A program made the translations under genes and the position numbers. Shown here piece by piece: positions 27,698 to 36,887 of a stretch of 58,246 bases of DNA (position 1 is its first letter; the number at the start of each line of letters is the position of its first letter). The DNA is from Lapidilactobacillus mulanensis (lineage in GTDB: Bacteria > Bacillota > Bacilli > Lactobacillales > Lactobacillaceae): NCBI RefSeq assembly GCF_003946215.1, contig NZ_RHOW01000012.1, forward strand, positions 1 through 58,246, written 5' to 3'. The notes below the pieces were generated by a model that saw nothing but the letters and a program-made list of their open reading frames with translations, ran no database searches and had not been told where the DNA came from.

Positions 27698-28842
27698 TGA
27701 AGGCTTGTGGTGTGATTGCAGAATACAATCCATTTCATAATGGGCATGCCTACCAATTAACACAAGCACGTGAGAAAGCTCACGCCGACGTGATGGTCGT
27801 AGTCATGTCAGGCAATTATGTGCAACGTGGTGAGCCAGCAATCGTGGATAAATGGCAGCGTGCGCGAATGGCGTTAACCAATGGTGCAGATCTCGTGATC
27901 GAATTACCTTTTGCAATTTCTAGTCAACCAGCAGATCGATTTGCGGCCGGTGCGTTACAAATCTTAGACGCACTCAATTGTCAGACCCTTGCATTTGGTG
28001 TCGAAAAAAGCGAGTTTGACTATAAGACGTTGCTCAATGAAATTGCGCCGAAATTGAAACGACCACAGTTTACGGTCAATTATACTAAAACTTACGCTAC
28101 ACAGTGGAATGACTTTTTAGAGGAAAAACTGGGTCAGCGGATCGAGAAACCTAATCAGTTATTGGCACTGAGTTACGCATACGCGAATGCTCAATTAGAC
28201 CGGCCACTTGAATTATTGCCGATCACCAGAATTGGTGTTGCACACGATGACTTGAATTCAACGGCATCATATGCCAGCGCAACGGCTATTCGTCAACTTT
28301 TGCTAGCAGGAGAAATGGAATCTGTTGCAAGATTTGTGCCTTACGATTTGAGCCTATTTTCAGACAAATTATTAAGTTGGCAAGATTTGTGGCCTTATTT
28401 GCATTATGCTTTAAATGTTTCCTGGCCGCAGGAGCTTACGCCAATTTATCAAATGTCGGAAGGTTTGGAATATCGTTTCTGGCAACAAAATCAAAAAAGT
28501 ACAGATTTTGATCAGTTTTTGCAACTGGTGAAATCAAAACGCTACACTTATGCTCGTTTACGACGATTAGCTCTCTATACAGTTCTGCAGGTGACTGCCG
28601 CCGACATCACAGCTGCGTCTACGGTGGATCAACCAATACGTGTGCTCGGATTCAATTCTGTGGGTCAAGCCTACTTGCGCGAACTTAGAAAAAATAATGC
28701 CGCTCATTTGATCACCAAAGTGACCGCGGATCTTGGTAAGCCCTCAGGCTCTCTGGGATTGCAGGTGCGTGTTGATCGGCTGATTGAACAGCTGACGGGC
28801 GTGGAACAGAATTTTCGTCAGCACATCATCATGATTAAATAA
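27697..28842 (+). CDS. tmcAL: tRNA(Met) cytidine acetate ligase TmcAL
   Basis: Uses ATP and acetate to acetylate C34 of elongator tRNA-Met in Firmicutes. It is 381 residues, formerly called YlbM. The N-terminal nucleotidyltransferase fold is diagnostic: CGVIAEYNPFHNGH (near 4-17), VVMSGNYVQRGEPA and FAVEKSEF-like FGVEKSEF. The C-terminal RNA-binding part includes YTYARLRRLALY and LRELRKN. It starts within the yqeM stop codon. Confidence 0.93.
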   Translation: MKACGVIAEYNPFHNGHAYQLTQAREKAHADVMVVVMSGNYVQRGEPAIVDKWQRARMALTNGADLVIELPFAISSQPADRFAAGALQILDALNCQTLAFGVEKSEFDYKTLLNEIAPKLKRPQFTVNYTKTYATQWNDFLEEKLGQRIEKPNQLLALSYAYANAQLDRPLELLPITRIGVAHDDLNSTASYASATAIRQLLLAGEMESVARFVPYDLSLFSDKLLSWQDLWPYLHYALNVSWPQELTPIYQMSEGLEYRFWQQNQKSTDFDQFLQLVKSKRYTYARLRRLALYTVLQVTAADITAASTVDQPIRVLGFNSVGQAYLRELRKNNAAHLITKVTADLGKPSGSLGLQVRVDRLIEQLTGVEQNFRQHIIMIK

Positions 28843-28854
28843 AGGAGTAAGAAA

Positions 28855-29415
28855 ATGTCTCTCAAACTGACTTCAGAGCAGTTATTAAGGTTACAACACG
28901 AAACATTACATCTCGATGAGCAAGCTGATTTATTCGACTCGTTGAAAAAAAGACTACCAGATTTGATTAGCTCTACTTCGTTACACGTGGTGGGAACATT
29001 ACGCAATGATGGATTGGGTTGGGTCAGTGATCTCAAGGTAACCGGTACGATCACGCTACCATCTACACGCAGTCTGGCACCAGTTGAATTACCAGTCGAT
29101 TTAAATATCGAGGAACTTTATGTTTTACCGGCGGATCTGCCATCACAAGATGAGTTGGAAGAGATGGATCAAACGGTCATTACGATTGAAGATGATTTGC
29201 TTAATTTAGAAGTTGCGATTGAAGATCATATTATTTTAATGATCCCAACGCAGATTTTTTCTGAAGATGAGATTGCCAATCAAACGATGCCGGCTGGTGA
29301 GGGTTGGACGGTAATTTCAGAAGATCAATTTGCAAAAGTGGCTGAAGAAAATGCAGAGCAACCAAATCCGGAGTTTGCAAAACTAAAGGATTTATTTAAA
29401 GACGAAGATGAATAA
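28855..29415 (+). CDS. yceD: DUF177 / YceD family protein
   Basis: Protein of 186 residues, acidic. It includes the family's central block around LHVVGTLRNDGLGWVSDLKVTG and later EEMDQTVITIEDDLLNLE. DUF177 proteins are usually next to rpmF and are linked to 23S rRNA or L32 accumulation; no rpmF follows here in the window. AAAGGAG lies before the ATG, 12 bases after tmcAL. It closes the long operon. Confidence 0.85.
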   Translation: MSLKLTSEQLLRLQHETLHLDEQADLFDSLKKRLPDLISSTSLHVVGTLRNDGLGWVSDLKVTGTITLPSTRSLAPVELPVDLNIEELYVLPADLPSQDELEEMDQTVITIEDDLLNLEVAIEDHIILMIPTQIFSEDEIANQTMPAGEGWTVISEDQFAKVAEENAEQPNPEFAKLKDLFKDEDE

Positions 29416-29472
29416 GCCAGCGCACTCTTTTCTTTCATTTTTTGTTATTTTTTGATAACATTAACTTAGGCT

Positions 29473-29553
29473 TTGTCTGAAAACACCTGCCTGGTTTTTC
29501 TGAAATCGATGAATGGGAACCATCGGGAAAACTTGTTAGTTGTTTTCAGACAA
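29473..29553 (+). repeat. Inverted repeat in the gnd leader
   Basis: Arms TTGTCTGAAAACA (29473-29485) and TGTTTTCAGACAA (29541-29553) are perfect over 13 bases. They enclose 55 bases that contain a smaller CGATG/CATCG stem. There is no T-run after the right arm, so this is not a simple terminator. It ends about 16 bases before the gnd ribosome binding site. Confidence 0.75.
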
Positions 29554-29581
29554 ATCTGATTAAATTATGGAGGCATTATTA

Positions 29582-31000
29582 ATGGATAAACCACAAATTG
29601 GCGTCATTGGCATGGCTGTCATGGGCAAGAATCTTGCCTTGAATATTGAGAGTCGTGGTTACACTGTCGCAATTTTTAACCGAACTGGTAGCAAAACTGA
29701 AGCTGTTGCAAAAGAACACAGCGATAAGAAGTTGGTGCCAAGTTATAAGATCGAAGACTTCGTTGCTTCACTTGAGAAGCCACGTCGTATCATCATGATG
29801 GTTAAAGCCGGTGCTGGTACAGATGCCGTTATCCAGGAATTATTGCCATTACTTGATAAGGGCGATGTTTTGATTGATGGTGGTAACACCTTCTTCAAGG
29901 ATACAATGCGTCGTAATTCAGAACTCGATAAATCAGGAATCAACTTTATTGGTATGGGTGTTTCCGGCGGTGAATTAGGTGCCTTGCAAGGCCCTTCAAT
30001 GATGCCAGGTGGCCAAAAAGAAGCTTATGATCTAGTTGCACCAATTCTCGAACAAATCTCTGCAAAAGCTGAAGATGGTGCTCCTTGTGTTGCTTACATG
30101 GGCGAAAATGGTGCCGGACACTATGTCAAGATGGTTCATAATGGTATCGAATATGGCGACATGCAATTGATTTCAGAAAGTTACAGTATTCTTCGTAACG
30201 TTTTAGGCCTTTCCGTTGAAGAAATCGCTGATATTTTCAACGAATGGGACCAAGGCGAGCTGAAGAGTTACTTGATCGAAATTACGGCGGATATTTTAAC
30301 TCGTAAGGATGATTTAGGTACTGGTAAGCCAATCGTTGATGTTATTTTGGATGCTGCAGGCAATAAGGGAACTGGTAAGTGGAGTTCACAAGATGCCCTT
30401 GAAGTTGGCGTGCCCCAATCATTGATCACTGAAGCTGTTTATGCTCGTTACATTTCTGCTCTTAAAGATGAACGTGTTAATGCCAGCAAGATTTTATCTG
30501 GTCCTAAACCTGAATTCAAAGGCGATAAGAAAGCTGTTATCGAACAGATTCGTCGTGCCTTGTACTTCAGTAAGGTCATGAGTTACGCTCAAGGTTTCGA
30601 ACAGATGTTATTTGCTTCTAAGCACTATGACTGGGATCTTGATTTCGGTAAAATTGCTTCGATCTGGCGTGCAGGTTGTATCATTCGCGCACAATTCTTG
30701 CAGAAAATTACCGATGCCTATGATCAGGACAGTAATTTACAAAACTTGTTGTTAAACCCATACTTCACAGATATTACCAAGAATTATCAATCAGATGTTC
30801 GTGATGTTGTTGGTTTAGCTGTTCAAAATGGTGTGCCTGTTCCTGGATTTAGTGCTGCTATTTCTTATTACGATTCTTATCGTGCTGAAGTTTTACCAGC
30901 TAACATTGTCCAAGCACAACGCGATTACTTTGGTGCTCATACGTATCAAAGAACTGACCGTGAAGGGATTTTCCATTATACGTGGTACGAAGAACAATAG
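29582..31000 (+). CDS. gnd: 6-phosphogluconate dehydrogenase (decarboxylating)
   Basis: Oxidative pentose phosphate step: 6-phosphogluconate to ribulose 5-phosphate, CO2 and NADPH. It is 472 residues. NADP-binding motif [16 protein letters not shown] (near 6-21). Substrate motifs are [21 protein letters not shown], the catalytic [10 protein letters not shown] with Lys just before it in YVKMVHNG, and the C-terminal tail [17 protein letters not shown] eight bases before the second ATG decides the start. It is monocistronic, with a structured leader. Confidence 0.97.
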   Translation: MDKPQIGVIGMAVMGKNLALNIESRGYTVAIFNRTGSKTEAVAKEHSDKKLVPSYKIEDFVASLEKPRRIIMMVKAGAGTDAVIQELLPLLDKGDVLIDGGNTFFKDTMRRNSELDKSGINFIGMGVSGGELGALQGPSMMPGGQKEAYDLVAPILEQISAKAEDGAPCVAYMGENGAGHYVKMVHNGIEYGDMQLISESYSILRNVLGLSVEEIADIFNEWDQGELKSYLIEITADILTRKDDLGTGKPIVDVILDAAGNKGTGKWSSQDALEVGVPQSLITEAVYARYISALKDERVNASKILSGPKPEFKGDKKAVIEQIRRALYFSKVMSYAQGFEQMLFASKHYDWDLDFGKIASIWRAGCIIRAQFLQKITDAYDQDSNLQNLLLNPYFTDITKNYQSDVRDVVGLAVQNGVPVPGFSAAISYYDSYRAEVLPANIVQAQRDYFGAHTYQRTDREGIFHYTWYEEQ

Positions 31001-31021
31001 TCATTCCAGATGATTTAGTCG

Positions 31022-31069
31022 AAGCCTATTTATAATCAACAATCGTTGATTATAAATAGGCTTTTTTTC
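31022..31069 (+). terminator. gnd terminator
   Basis: Perfect 19-base arms (31022-31040 and 31044-31062) around a 3-base loop, then a T-run. Confidence 0.92.
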
Positions 31070-31167
31070 TAACGAGGTGTTGGAAAAATGTGGAGAGTTG
31101 CATTTTTTCGAATTAATAACGTTTGCCATTTTTGTATTCAATTACGACGATTTCATGAGACAGATGG

Positions 31168-31200
31168 TTGACTTTTCTGATAAATTCTAATATATTAGAA
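31168..31200 (+). promoter_or_regulatory. Promoter of the CsrRS/ArlRS-type system with palindromic site
   Basis: TTGACT (31168-31173), 17 bases, TATATT (31191-31196). A perfect 16-base palindrome, TTCTAATATATTAGAA (31185-31200), covers the -10 box. That position would suit a repressor or an autoregulating response regulator. About 75 bases of leader follow before the start codon. Confidence 0.65.
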
Positions 31201-31274
31201 GAATATGAGAATAAGTTAGCTTAATATGCTCGATTAATTATCAAAAATATCTAATCTTGCATTTATGATGGGGG

Positions 31275-31979
31275 TTGTCTAAATTAGACACGCGTAAAAA
31301 AATTTTAATTATCGAAGACGAAAAAAATTTAGCTCGTTTCTTAGACTTAGAATTATCACATGAAGGTTATGAAACTAGCGTTGAAGGTAACGGCCGCTCT
31401 GGATTAGACTTGGCATTGAGTCAGAACTGGGACGTTATTTTACTTGATTTAATGTTGCCCGATTTAAATGGTTTTGAAGTTTGTCGGCGCATTCGTAAAG
31501 AAAAGTCGACGCCAATTATCATGGTCACCGCTAAGGATTCTGTTTTGGATCGGGTTGCTGGATTAGATGATGGCGCAGATGATTATTTAGTTAAGCCATT
31601 TGCCATCGAAGAATTACTCGCGCGTTTACGTGCGCTGATTCGGCGTTCAGAAGCTGGTCAGCAAACTAAAAAGGCAGAGCAGCAACAAATTGTCTTTCGC
31701 GATTTGATTATCGAACCGCAAACACGGACAGTTATTCGTGGTAACGAAATTATTCAGCTTTCTAAACGTGAATCTTCTTTACTGTTGATTCTGATCGAAA
31801 ACGCGAATACGGTTGTTGCCCGTGATGAACTACTCAAGAATGTTTGGGGGTACAACGAGGAAGTTGCGACGAACGTCGTCGATGTTTATATTCGTTATTT
31901 ACGTAATAAGATCGATCGTCCTAACCGCCGCAGTTACATTCAGACCGTTCGCGGTACTGGTTATGTCATGCACTCGTAG
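31275..31979 (+). CDS. OmpR-family response regulator (CsrR/ArlR type)
   Basis: DNA-binding response regulator, 234 residues. The receiver domain (about 9-125) has the acidic pair IIEDE, phospho-acceptor Asp in VILLDLMLPDLNGF and the Lys in DDYLVKPF. The winged-helix output domain (about 140-232) has SKRESSLLLILIE, VARDELLKNVWG and VDVYIRYLRNKID. The sequence is closest in feel to CsrR/CovR and ArlR, but I would not fix a name. The start is TTG; the G-run upstream (31270-31274) is unusually close to it, so the true start could be debated. It is followed after 8 bases by its kinase. Confidence 0.92.
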   Translation: MSKLDTRKKILIIEDEKNLARFLDLELSHEGYETSVEGNGRSGLDLALSQNWDVILLDLMLPDLNGFEVCRRIRKEKSTPIIMVTAKDSVLDRVAGLDDGADDYLVKPFAIEELLARLRALIRRSEAGQQTKKAEQQQIVFRDLIIEPQTRTVIRGNEIIQLSKRESSLLLILIENANTVVARDELLKNVWGYNEEVATNVVDVYIRYLRNKIDRPNRRSYIQTVRGTGYVMHS

Positions 31980-31987
31980 GTGATTTT

Positions 31988-33502
31988 TTGAAAAAAGAAA
32001 CGCAACAAAAACCTAAAAAAAAGTTTCGTTTCACGCTAAGAATTAAATGGTCGTTGGCTGTTGGCCTGACCATTTTTTTGACGTTCATGGTTTTCGCCAG
32101 CTTGCTCTACGCGTCCTTTTATAATAATTTGTTGACGCAGGAGAAACAGTCGACCCAAGAGACTGCCAAACTGATTACCGATCGTTTGGGTACGATCAAA
32201 GGCAATTTAAAGAGCGATGACGTGCTTCCGTTGATGATGCCTGAATACTACAGTGGCGATGAACAGGATGCGGCTACCAAGCTCTCACAAGATTCTATCG
32301 TCAATCAATTGTCTCGGGCGGATCTGAGTATTGCAATTTTTGATCGGCAGGGCAAGGAAATCTTTTCATCACAAAAGGCAACCGTTAAATTCAAGCGAGT
32401 TGGCAATAATAAGCAGCAGATGATCCGTTCTGATGGTCGCTCAGTTATTGTGACGACGATGCCCGTTTACGAACGACCAAACTATCAATTAACCGGCTAT
32501 GTGTTCATTGTTAATCGCATGGATAACGTGCGACGCTCTGCCGATGAATTACGTTTGCAAATGTTCGTTCTGATCGTCGCCGCTGTTTTATTTAGCGGGT
32601 TTATTGGTTATTTGATTGTTTCGCGGCTTTCGAAGCGAATCCGCATTATTTCGGATACCATTGAAAAAATCGATCGCTCACCAGAATCAACGGCTAGAAT
32701 TCCGAAATTATCTGGTAACGACGAAATTAATGATTTGGCAACACAATTTAATGCGATGTTGGATCAAGTCCAAAGATATATTGAACAGCAGAAGGAATTC
32801 GTGGGCGATGTGTCACACGAGTTACGAACGCCAGTCGCGGTGATACAGGGGCATCTGCAACTGCTCAATCGTTGGGGCAAAGATGATCCTGAAGTTTTAG
32901 CCGAATCGTTGGCTGCCGCCACTCAAGAAGCCAATCGAATGAACTCATTGATCGAAGAAATGCTTCAGTTAACGCGCGCCGAACAAGTTGAGCAGAAGAA
33001 TGTTCAAGAAGTGACGGATGTGCGGGAAGTGATCATGCAGATCATCGATAACATTCAGATGCTTCACCAGGATTTTTCGATCATGAGTGATATTGAAATG
33101 GATGATGAAGTTTCAGTCCGAATGAATCGCAATCACCTGGAACAAATTCTCGTTATTTTGTTAGATAATGCGATTAAATATTCTGCCGATCGCAAAGAGA
33201 TTCATGTGAGTGCCGATAGTGATCAGCAACAGATCATGATCTTGGTTCAGGATTTTGGGATGGGGATCACGCCCGCAAATCAGCAGCGTATCTTTGATCG
33301 TTTCTATCGCGTGGACAAGGCACGTTCGCGTGAACGAGGCGGTAATGGGCTAGGGCTTTCAATTGCCTATCGTTTAGTCAAGGCATACGGTGGTCAATTG
33401 ACTGTCGAAAGTGTTGAGGGTTCTGGATCGATCTTTAAAGTTGCCTTGCCAGTTATTCGAACAATGAATACATCCGAACCTACCGATAAAAGTAAATCTT
33501 GA
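31988..33502 (+). CDS. Sensor histidine kinase (CsrS/ArlS type)
   Basis: Membrane histidine kinase, 504 residues. TM1 is near 21-46, an extracellular sensor region runs to about 190, and TM2 is near 193-213. HAMP follows (about 215-265), then HisKA with the phospho-His in FVGDVSHELRTPVAVIQGH and HATPase_c with N box QILVILLDNAIKYS, G1 DFGMGI and G2 GGNGLGLSIA. Start TTG after TAGGTG. It pairs with the response regulator just upstream. Likely an envelope or virulence-type sensor; the signal is unknown. Confidence 0.92.
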   Translation: MKKETQQKPKKKFRFTLRIKWSLAVGLTIFLTFMVFASLLYASFYNNLLTQEKQSTQETAKLITDRLGTIKGNLKSDDVLPLMMPEYYSGDEQDAATKLSQDSIVNQLSRADLSIAIFDRQGKEIFSSQKATVKFKRVGNNKQQMIRSDGRSVIVTTMPVYERPNYQLTGYVFIVNRMDNVRRSADELRLQMFVLIVAAVLFSGFIGYLIVSRLSKRIRIISDTIEKIDRSPESTARIPKLSGNDEINDLATQFNAMLDQVQRYIEQQKEFVGDVSHELRTPVAVIQGHLQLLNRWGKDDPEVLAESLAAATQEANRMNSLIEEMLQLTRAEQVEQKNVQEVTDVREVIMQIIDNIQMLHQDFSIMSDIEMDDEVSVRMNRNHLEQILVILLDNAIKYSADRKEIHVSADSDQQQIMILVQDFGMGITPANQQRIFDRFYRVDKARSRERGGNGLGLSIAYRLVKAYGGQLTVESVEGSGSIFKVALPVIRTMNTSEPTDKSKS

Positions 33503-33518
33503 TTCGAGGTCATTAAAA

Positions 33519-33572
33519 AAACCATCAAATCAGCTAAACGATGTTGTCGTTGCTGATTTGATGGTTTATTTT
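33519..33572. terminator. Bidirectional terminator
   Basis: AAACCATCAAATCAGC (33519-33534) pairs perfectly with 33552-33567. A/T runs on both sides serve the kinase gene and the convergent yidC. Confidence 0.92.
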
Positions 33573-33581
33573 TTTGCGAAA

Positions 33582-34532
33582 TTATTTTCTTTTTTGTTTG
33601 CCGGCATTGCGAGCACGAAGATCTTGGTGAAGTTGTTTTGATTCAACTTTCACGGATTGATCTTGGGCGCTTTCCGCGGTTGCAAAGGTACTTTCATCAA
33701 CAACAGTCACAATTGGGTGTTCCTTCAATTCTGCATCGACTGCAGCTTTGATCCGCGGTTGAATGACAAAAGTTGTTAAGATTTGTTGAACTAGGATAAT
33801 GATCCCACCAGCGAGGAAATAAAGGGCTAACGCTGATGGTGCCACGATACTGATGAAGAAGGTCATCCCAGGACTCAAGACGAGCATCATCATCATTTGT
33901 TTGCGTTGTGCGGCAGGAATGCCGACTAACGATAATGCACTTTGAGCGAGATAGAATAATGTGGCAATAATGGCGAAAATCAAGCTTGGTTTTCCTAAAG
34001 CGACGCCGAGAAAAGTTTGCTTAGCCAACATCGGTGAAAACTGAACGGCTTGATATAAGGCTGCAAAAATTGGTAATTGGATCAGCATCGGCAAGCAACC
34101 CATGGCGCCGGTCATACTTAAATTATTTTTTTGGTACACTTCCATCGTTAATTGGCTGTACTTGGCAGCATCTGCCGTACTTGCGCCAGCACGATGTTTT
34201 TGAATCAAATCGATTTGTGGACGAACGGCATTCATCTTTTCGGTTTGGCGAGTCGATTTTTTAACCTGATTCAACATGATCGGTAGCAAAATTAAGCGAA
34301 TGACCAAAGTGATCACGATAATTCCCCAACCATAACCGTTGACACCACCGATCAAATTGCCGACCCAGAGGAGCAGCTTTTGCATCGGAACCGCTAAATA
34401 TTTATAAATTGAACCGTAAAAGAATCCAGTTGGTGCTTTTAAATTCTGGTACTGGTTAGCACATCCGCTTAGGACAAGTAATAGGACGGCGAACATGCTG
34501 ACCAAAATAATCAGTTTTTGCTTTCTCTTCAT
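33582..34532 (-). CDS. yidC: Membrane protein insertase YidC/OxaA
   Basis: Inserts membrane proteins with or without Sec. It is 316 residues, made as a lipoprotein: signal with lipobox LSGC (Cys near 23). TM segments are near 55-80 (GWGIIVITLVIRLILLP, with the groove Arg), 130-150, 170-195 and 210-235, and the tail is basic (RARNAGKQKRK). The ATG at 34532 has AAGGGA 7 bases upstream; the longer open frame is not credible. As in other lactobacilli this may be one of two YidC copies, the other usually next to rnpA outside this window. It lies downstream of acyP on the same strand. Confidence 0.95.
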   Translation of the reverse strand: MKRKQKLIILVSMFAVLLLVLSGCANQYQNLKAPTGFFYGSIYKYLAVPMQKLLLWVGNLIGGVNGYGWGIIVITLVIRLILLPIMLNQVKKSTRQTEKMNAVRPQIDLIQKHRAGASTADAAKYSQLTMEVYQKNNLSMTGAMGCLPMLIQLPIFAALYQAVQFSPMLAKQTFLGVALGKPSLIFAIIATLFYLAQSALSLVGIPAAQRKQMMMMLVLSPGMTFFISIVAPSALALYFLAGGIIILVQQILTTFVIQPRIKAAVDAELKEHPIVTVVDESTFATAESAQDQSVKVESKQLHQDLRARNAGKQKRK

Positions 34533-34656
34533 AAAAAAATCCCTTTCTACACTTCTCAAAAAACAACTATACCTAAAGTTACAAGAGATTTCCAGTGTTA
34601 TCAGGGATATTAGTGGATTATTAAAAATATTGTGTGTACAAAATGACAAAATAAGG

Positions 34657-34932
34657 TCAACTGACTCGAAATTTCCCTAACGCTGATTCGGCACTGATTT
34701 CGTTTTCCTCAACGCGCTCAACGTGACCGCTGGGTGTGGGTGAAGCTTTGACTGCCGCAATGAATTCTTGAAGATTATTTTCTTCACCACTGGCTTCAAT
34801 ATAAACACTGCCGTCATCGTTGTTAGTCGCTAAGCCGACAATATTTAACTGGTCGGCCACCATTTTTGTCATCCACCGAAAGCCGACGCCTTGAACACGA
34901 CCATGAACCGTTAATGAAACGCCACGACGCAT
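34657..34932 (-). CDS. acyP: Acylphosphatase
   Basis: Small enzyme hydrolysing carboxyl-phosphate bonds, 91 residues. The phosphate-binding loop and catalytic Arg are in VHGRVQGVGFRW (near 8-19), and the catalytic Asn is in GLATNNDDGSVYIEASG. GAGGTG lies 6 bases before the ATG at 34932, so the three-codon longer form is unlikely. It is divergent from the trmH-type gene, a common arrangement. Confidence 0.95.
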   Translation of the reverse strand: MRRGVSLTVHGRVQGVGFRWMTKMVADQLNIVGLATNNDDGSVYIEASGEENNLQEFIAAVKASPTPSGHVERVEENEISAESALGKFRVS

Positions 34933-35080
34933 AAATATCACCTCGAAAATAAATTTGATTGATTAAGAATGGGACATCAAGTGATCACCTTTATCTTAGC
35001 AAAATGTTTTTTTTAGTACAACAGAAGTGTTTGTCGGTCGAATAATCTGGTATGATAGAAAGCAATAAGTGAGGGAAATT

Positions 35081-35863
35081 ATGCAAAAAATCGAATCGAC
35101 TAAAAATGAACAGATCAAACAGATCAATAAATTAAAACAAAAGAAATATCGCCAACAAACGAATACTTATTTGTTGGAAGGATGGCACGTGATTAAAGAG
35201 GCGCTGACTCATCAGCCAGCCGAAATTTTAACGCTGTTGATGACGAATGATCACTTTGAAGAAGTTGATCCGTTTCTAGTCAACGCCAAATTTGCCGTAT
35301 TACAAATTAGTCCGCAGATCGCCGAGATACTAAGTGATACGGTACACACTGATGGTATCTTTGCCGTAGCTAAGTTGCCAGATCCGCAAAAAATTGAGTT
35401 AGACATCGAAAAACCATGGTTAGTTTTGGACCACATTGCTGATCCAGGTAACGCTGGTACTATGGTGCGAACTGCAGATGCTGCCGGCTATGCGGGTGTC
35501 GTTTTTTCTGCTGGTGCGATCGATCCATTCAATAGCAAAGTCGTTCGTGCCATGCAGGGGAGTCAATTTCACTTGCAGGTTTTGCAACTCGATGATTTAG
35601 AAGCGTTTTTGACGGCACAGCGGAAAAAAGGGTATCGATTATTTGGAACGCTGGTTGATGATAGCGCCACGGATATTCGTGAGGTGACTTTGAAAGATCA
35701 GCATTATGTGTTGATGATGGGGAACGAAGCACACGGCTTGTCGCCAGAATTAGCAGAGATTGCCAACGACAATCTATATTTGCCGATTTTTGGAAATGCA
35801 GAGTCTTTAAACGTGGCGATTGCGGCGGCCGTGATCATGTATCAATTACAAATGAAACTGTAA
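35081..35863 (+). CDS. TrmH/SpoU-family rRNA/tRNA 2'-O-methyltransferase
   Basis: SPOUT methyltransferase, 260 residues. An N-terminal substrate-binding domain (about 1-95, with KKYRQQTNTYLLEGWHVIKEAL) precedes the knotted catalytic domain. That carries motif 1 LDHIADPGNAGTMVRTADAAG, motif 2 LMMGNEAHGLSPE and motif 3 LPIFGNAESLNVAIAAAV. It corresponds to Bacillus YsgA, a likely 23S rRNA methylase; the exact nucleotide is not known. GAGGG lies 5 bases before the ATG, and an extended -10 (TGGTATGAT, 35049-35057) is upstream. Confidence 0.93.
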   Translation: MQKIESTKNEQIKQINKLKQKKYRQQTNTYLLEGWHVIKEALTHQPAEILTLLMTNDHFEEVDPFLVNAKFAVLQISPQIAEILSDTVHTDGIFAVAKLPDPQKIELDIEKPWLVLDHIADPGNAGTMVRTADAAGYAGVVFSAGAIDPFNSKVVRAMQGSQFHLQVLQLDDLEAFLTAQRKKGYRLFGTLVDDSATDIREVTLKDQHYVLMMGNEAHGLSPELAEIANDNLYLPIFGNAESLNVAIAAAVIMYQLQMKL

Positions 35864-35962
35864 CTTATTAAAGGTAAGCAAAATAGTTTCTTTTTTCGAA
35901 AAAAGTTGCTACAATTGTTCTTAATAACATTGTTGGAATACGAAAAGCAAGGGAGCTTGTAC

Positions 35963-36469
35963 ATGACAGAGGATCAACCTTGGCAACAAGATCAAGACTA
36001 TCTGGCTTTAGTCGATGATTTATTATCTACGCCGCAAGTGCAAAAGTTGGCTGAGTATACACAGCATCACTACACTGATCGTTTACAACACAGTTTGCGA
36101 GTTTCTTATTTCAGCTATTTAATTGCGAAAAAACAACATCTTGATTATCGAGCAACCGCACGCGCAGGGTTACTTCATGATTTGTTCTATTATGATTGGC
36201 GTACGACGAAATTTAGTTCGGGCACACATGCTTACATCCATCCGCGAATTGCCTTGCGGAATGCCGAGCGATTGACCGATCTCTCGCCAAAGGAAAAAGA
36301 TATTATTATTAAGCATATGTTTGGCGCAACCATGGCTTTACCGAAGTATCGAGAAAGTTGGATTGTTTCAATGGTTGATGATTATGTTGCTGTCAAGGAA
36401 GTTTCTGTACCATGGAAAGGTGTTCTCAAACACCGGCTGCTAAAGCAGTTTTCATTCATCAAGCATTAA
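35963..36469 (+). CDS. HD-domain phosphohydrolase family protein
   Basis: Cytoplasmic protein of 168 residues with an HD fold. Metal ligands are in DRLQHSLRVSYFS, AGLLHDLFYYDW and THAYIHPRIAL; KHMF follows. It commonly sits next to the rRNA methyltransferase and acylphosphatase genes in lactobacilli. The substrate is unknown, probably a nucleotide. The ATG at 35963 has AGGGAG 7 bases upstream; the open frame before it lacks a site. Confidence 0.87.
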   Translation: MTEDQPWQQDQDYLALVDDLLSTPQVQKLAEYTQHHYTDRLQHSLRVSYFSYLIAKKQHLDYRATARAGLLHDLFYYDWRTTKFSSGTHAYIHPRIALRNAERLTDLSPKEKDIIIKHMFGATMALPKYRESWIVSMVDDYVAVKEVSVPWKGVLKHRLLKQFSFIKH

Positions 36470-36498
36470 GACGATGATTTAGTTTAGGAGGAATGGCA

Positions 36499-36858
36499 AT
36501 GCTTCAAGAGCATTTATTCGCGACCAGCGTCGAATCTGACGAACCCTGTCAAATTTGTCCACGCTTTGAAAAAACGTTTGAATTATTAGGCAAAAAATGG
36601 AACGGTTTGATCATCAGCGTACTTTGCGAAAATGATCAATTACGCTTCAAAGATTTAGCAAAATCAATTACAAAATGTTCCGACCGAGTTTTAGTCGAAC
36701 GTTTAAAAGAATTAGAAAATGAAGAAATTGTCACGCGAGTTTCTTCCTGTGAAGGTCATCAGGTAACCTATTCATTAACTGAAAAAGGGCGTGCACTGAT
36801 GCCAGTGATGGATGCTGTTCATGACTGGGCAGATCAATGGGAACCCGTTGCGTCATAA
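36499..36858 (+). CDS. HxlR-family winged-helix regulator
   Basis: MarR-like DNA-binding protein of 119 residues. It shows the HxlR pattern: an early Cys (CQICPRFEKTFELLGKKWNGLIISVL), then LRFKDLAKSI (recognition region), DRVLVERLKELE and the wing VTYSLTEKG. Two further Cys (KCSDR, SSCEGH) could sense oxidants or electrophiles, as in some HxlR proteins; that is inference. AGGAGG 7 bases before the second ATG decides the start. Targets are unknown. Confidence 0.9.
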   Translation: MLQEHLFATSVESDEPCQICPRFEKTFELLGKKWNGLIISVLCENDQLRFKDLAKSITKCSDRVLVERLKELENEEIVTRVSSCEGHQVTYSLTEKGRALMPVMDAVHDWADQWEPVAS

Positions 36859-36887
36859 AAAGAACTGATGTAATATAAAGACAGTTA

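Noticed and set aside
29415-29460. Terminator after yceD
   Set aside because: T-rich stretches and a weak GTTATTTTTTGATAAC palindrome are present, but no stable GC stem, so I did not list it.
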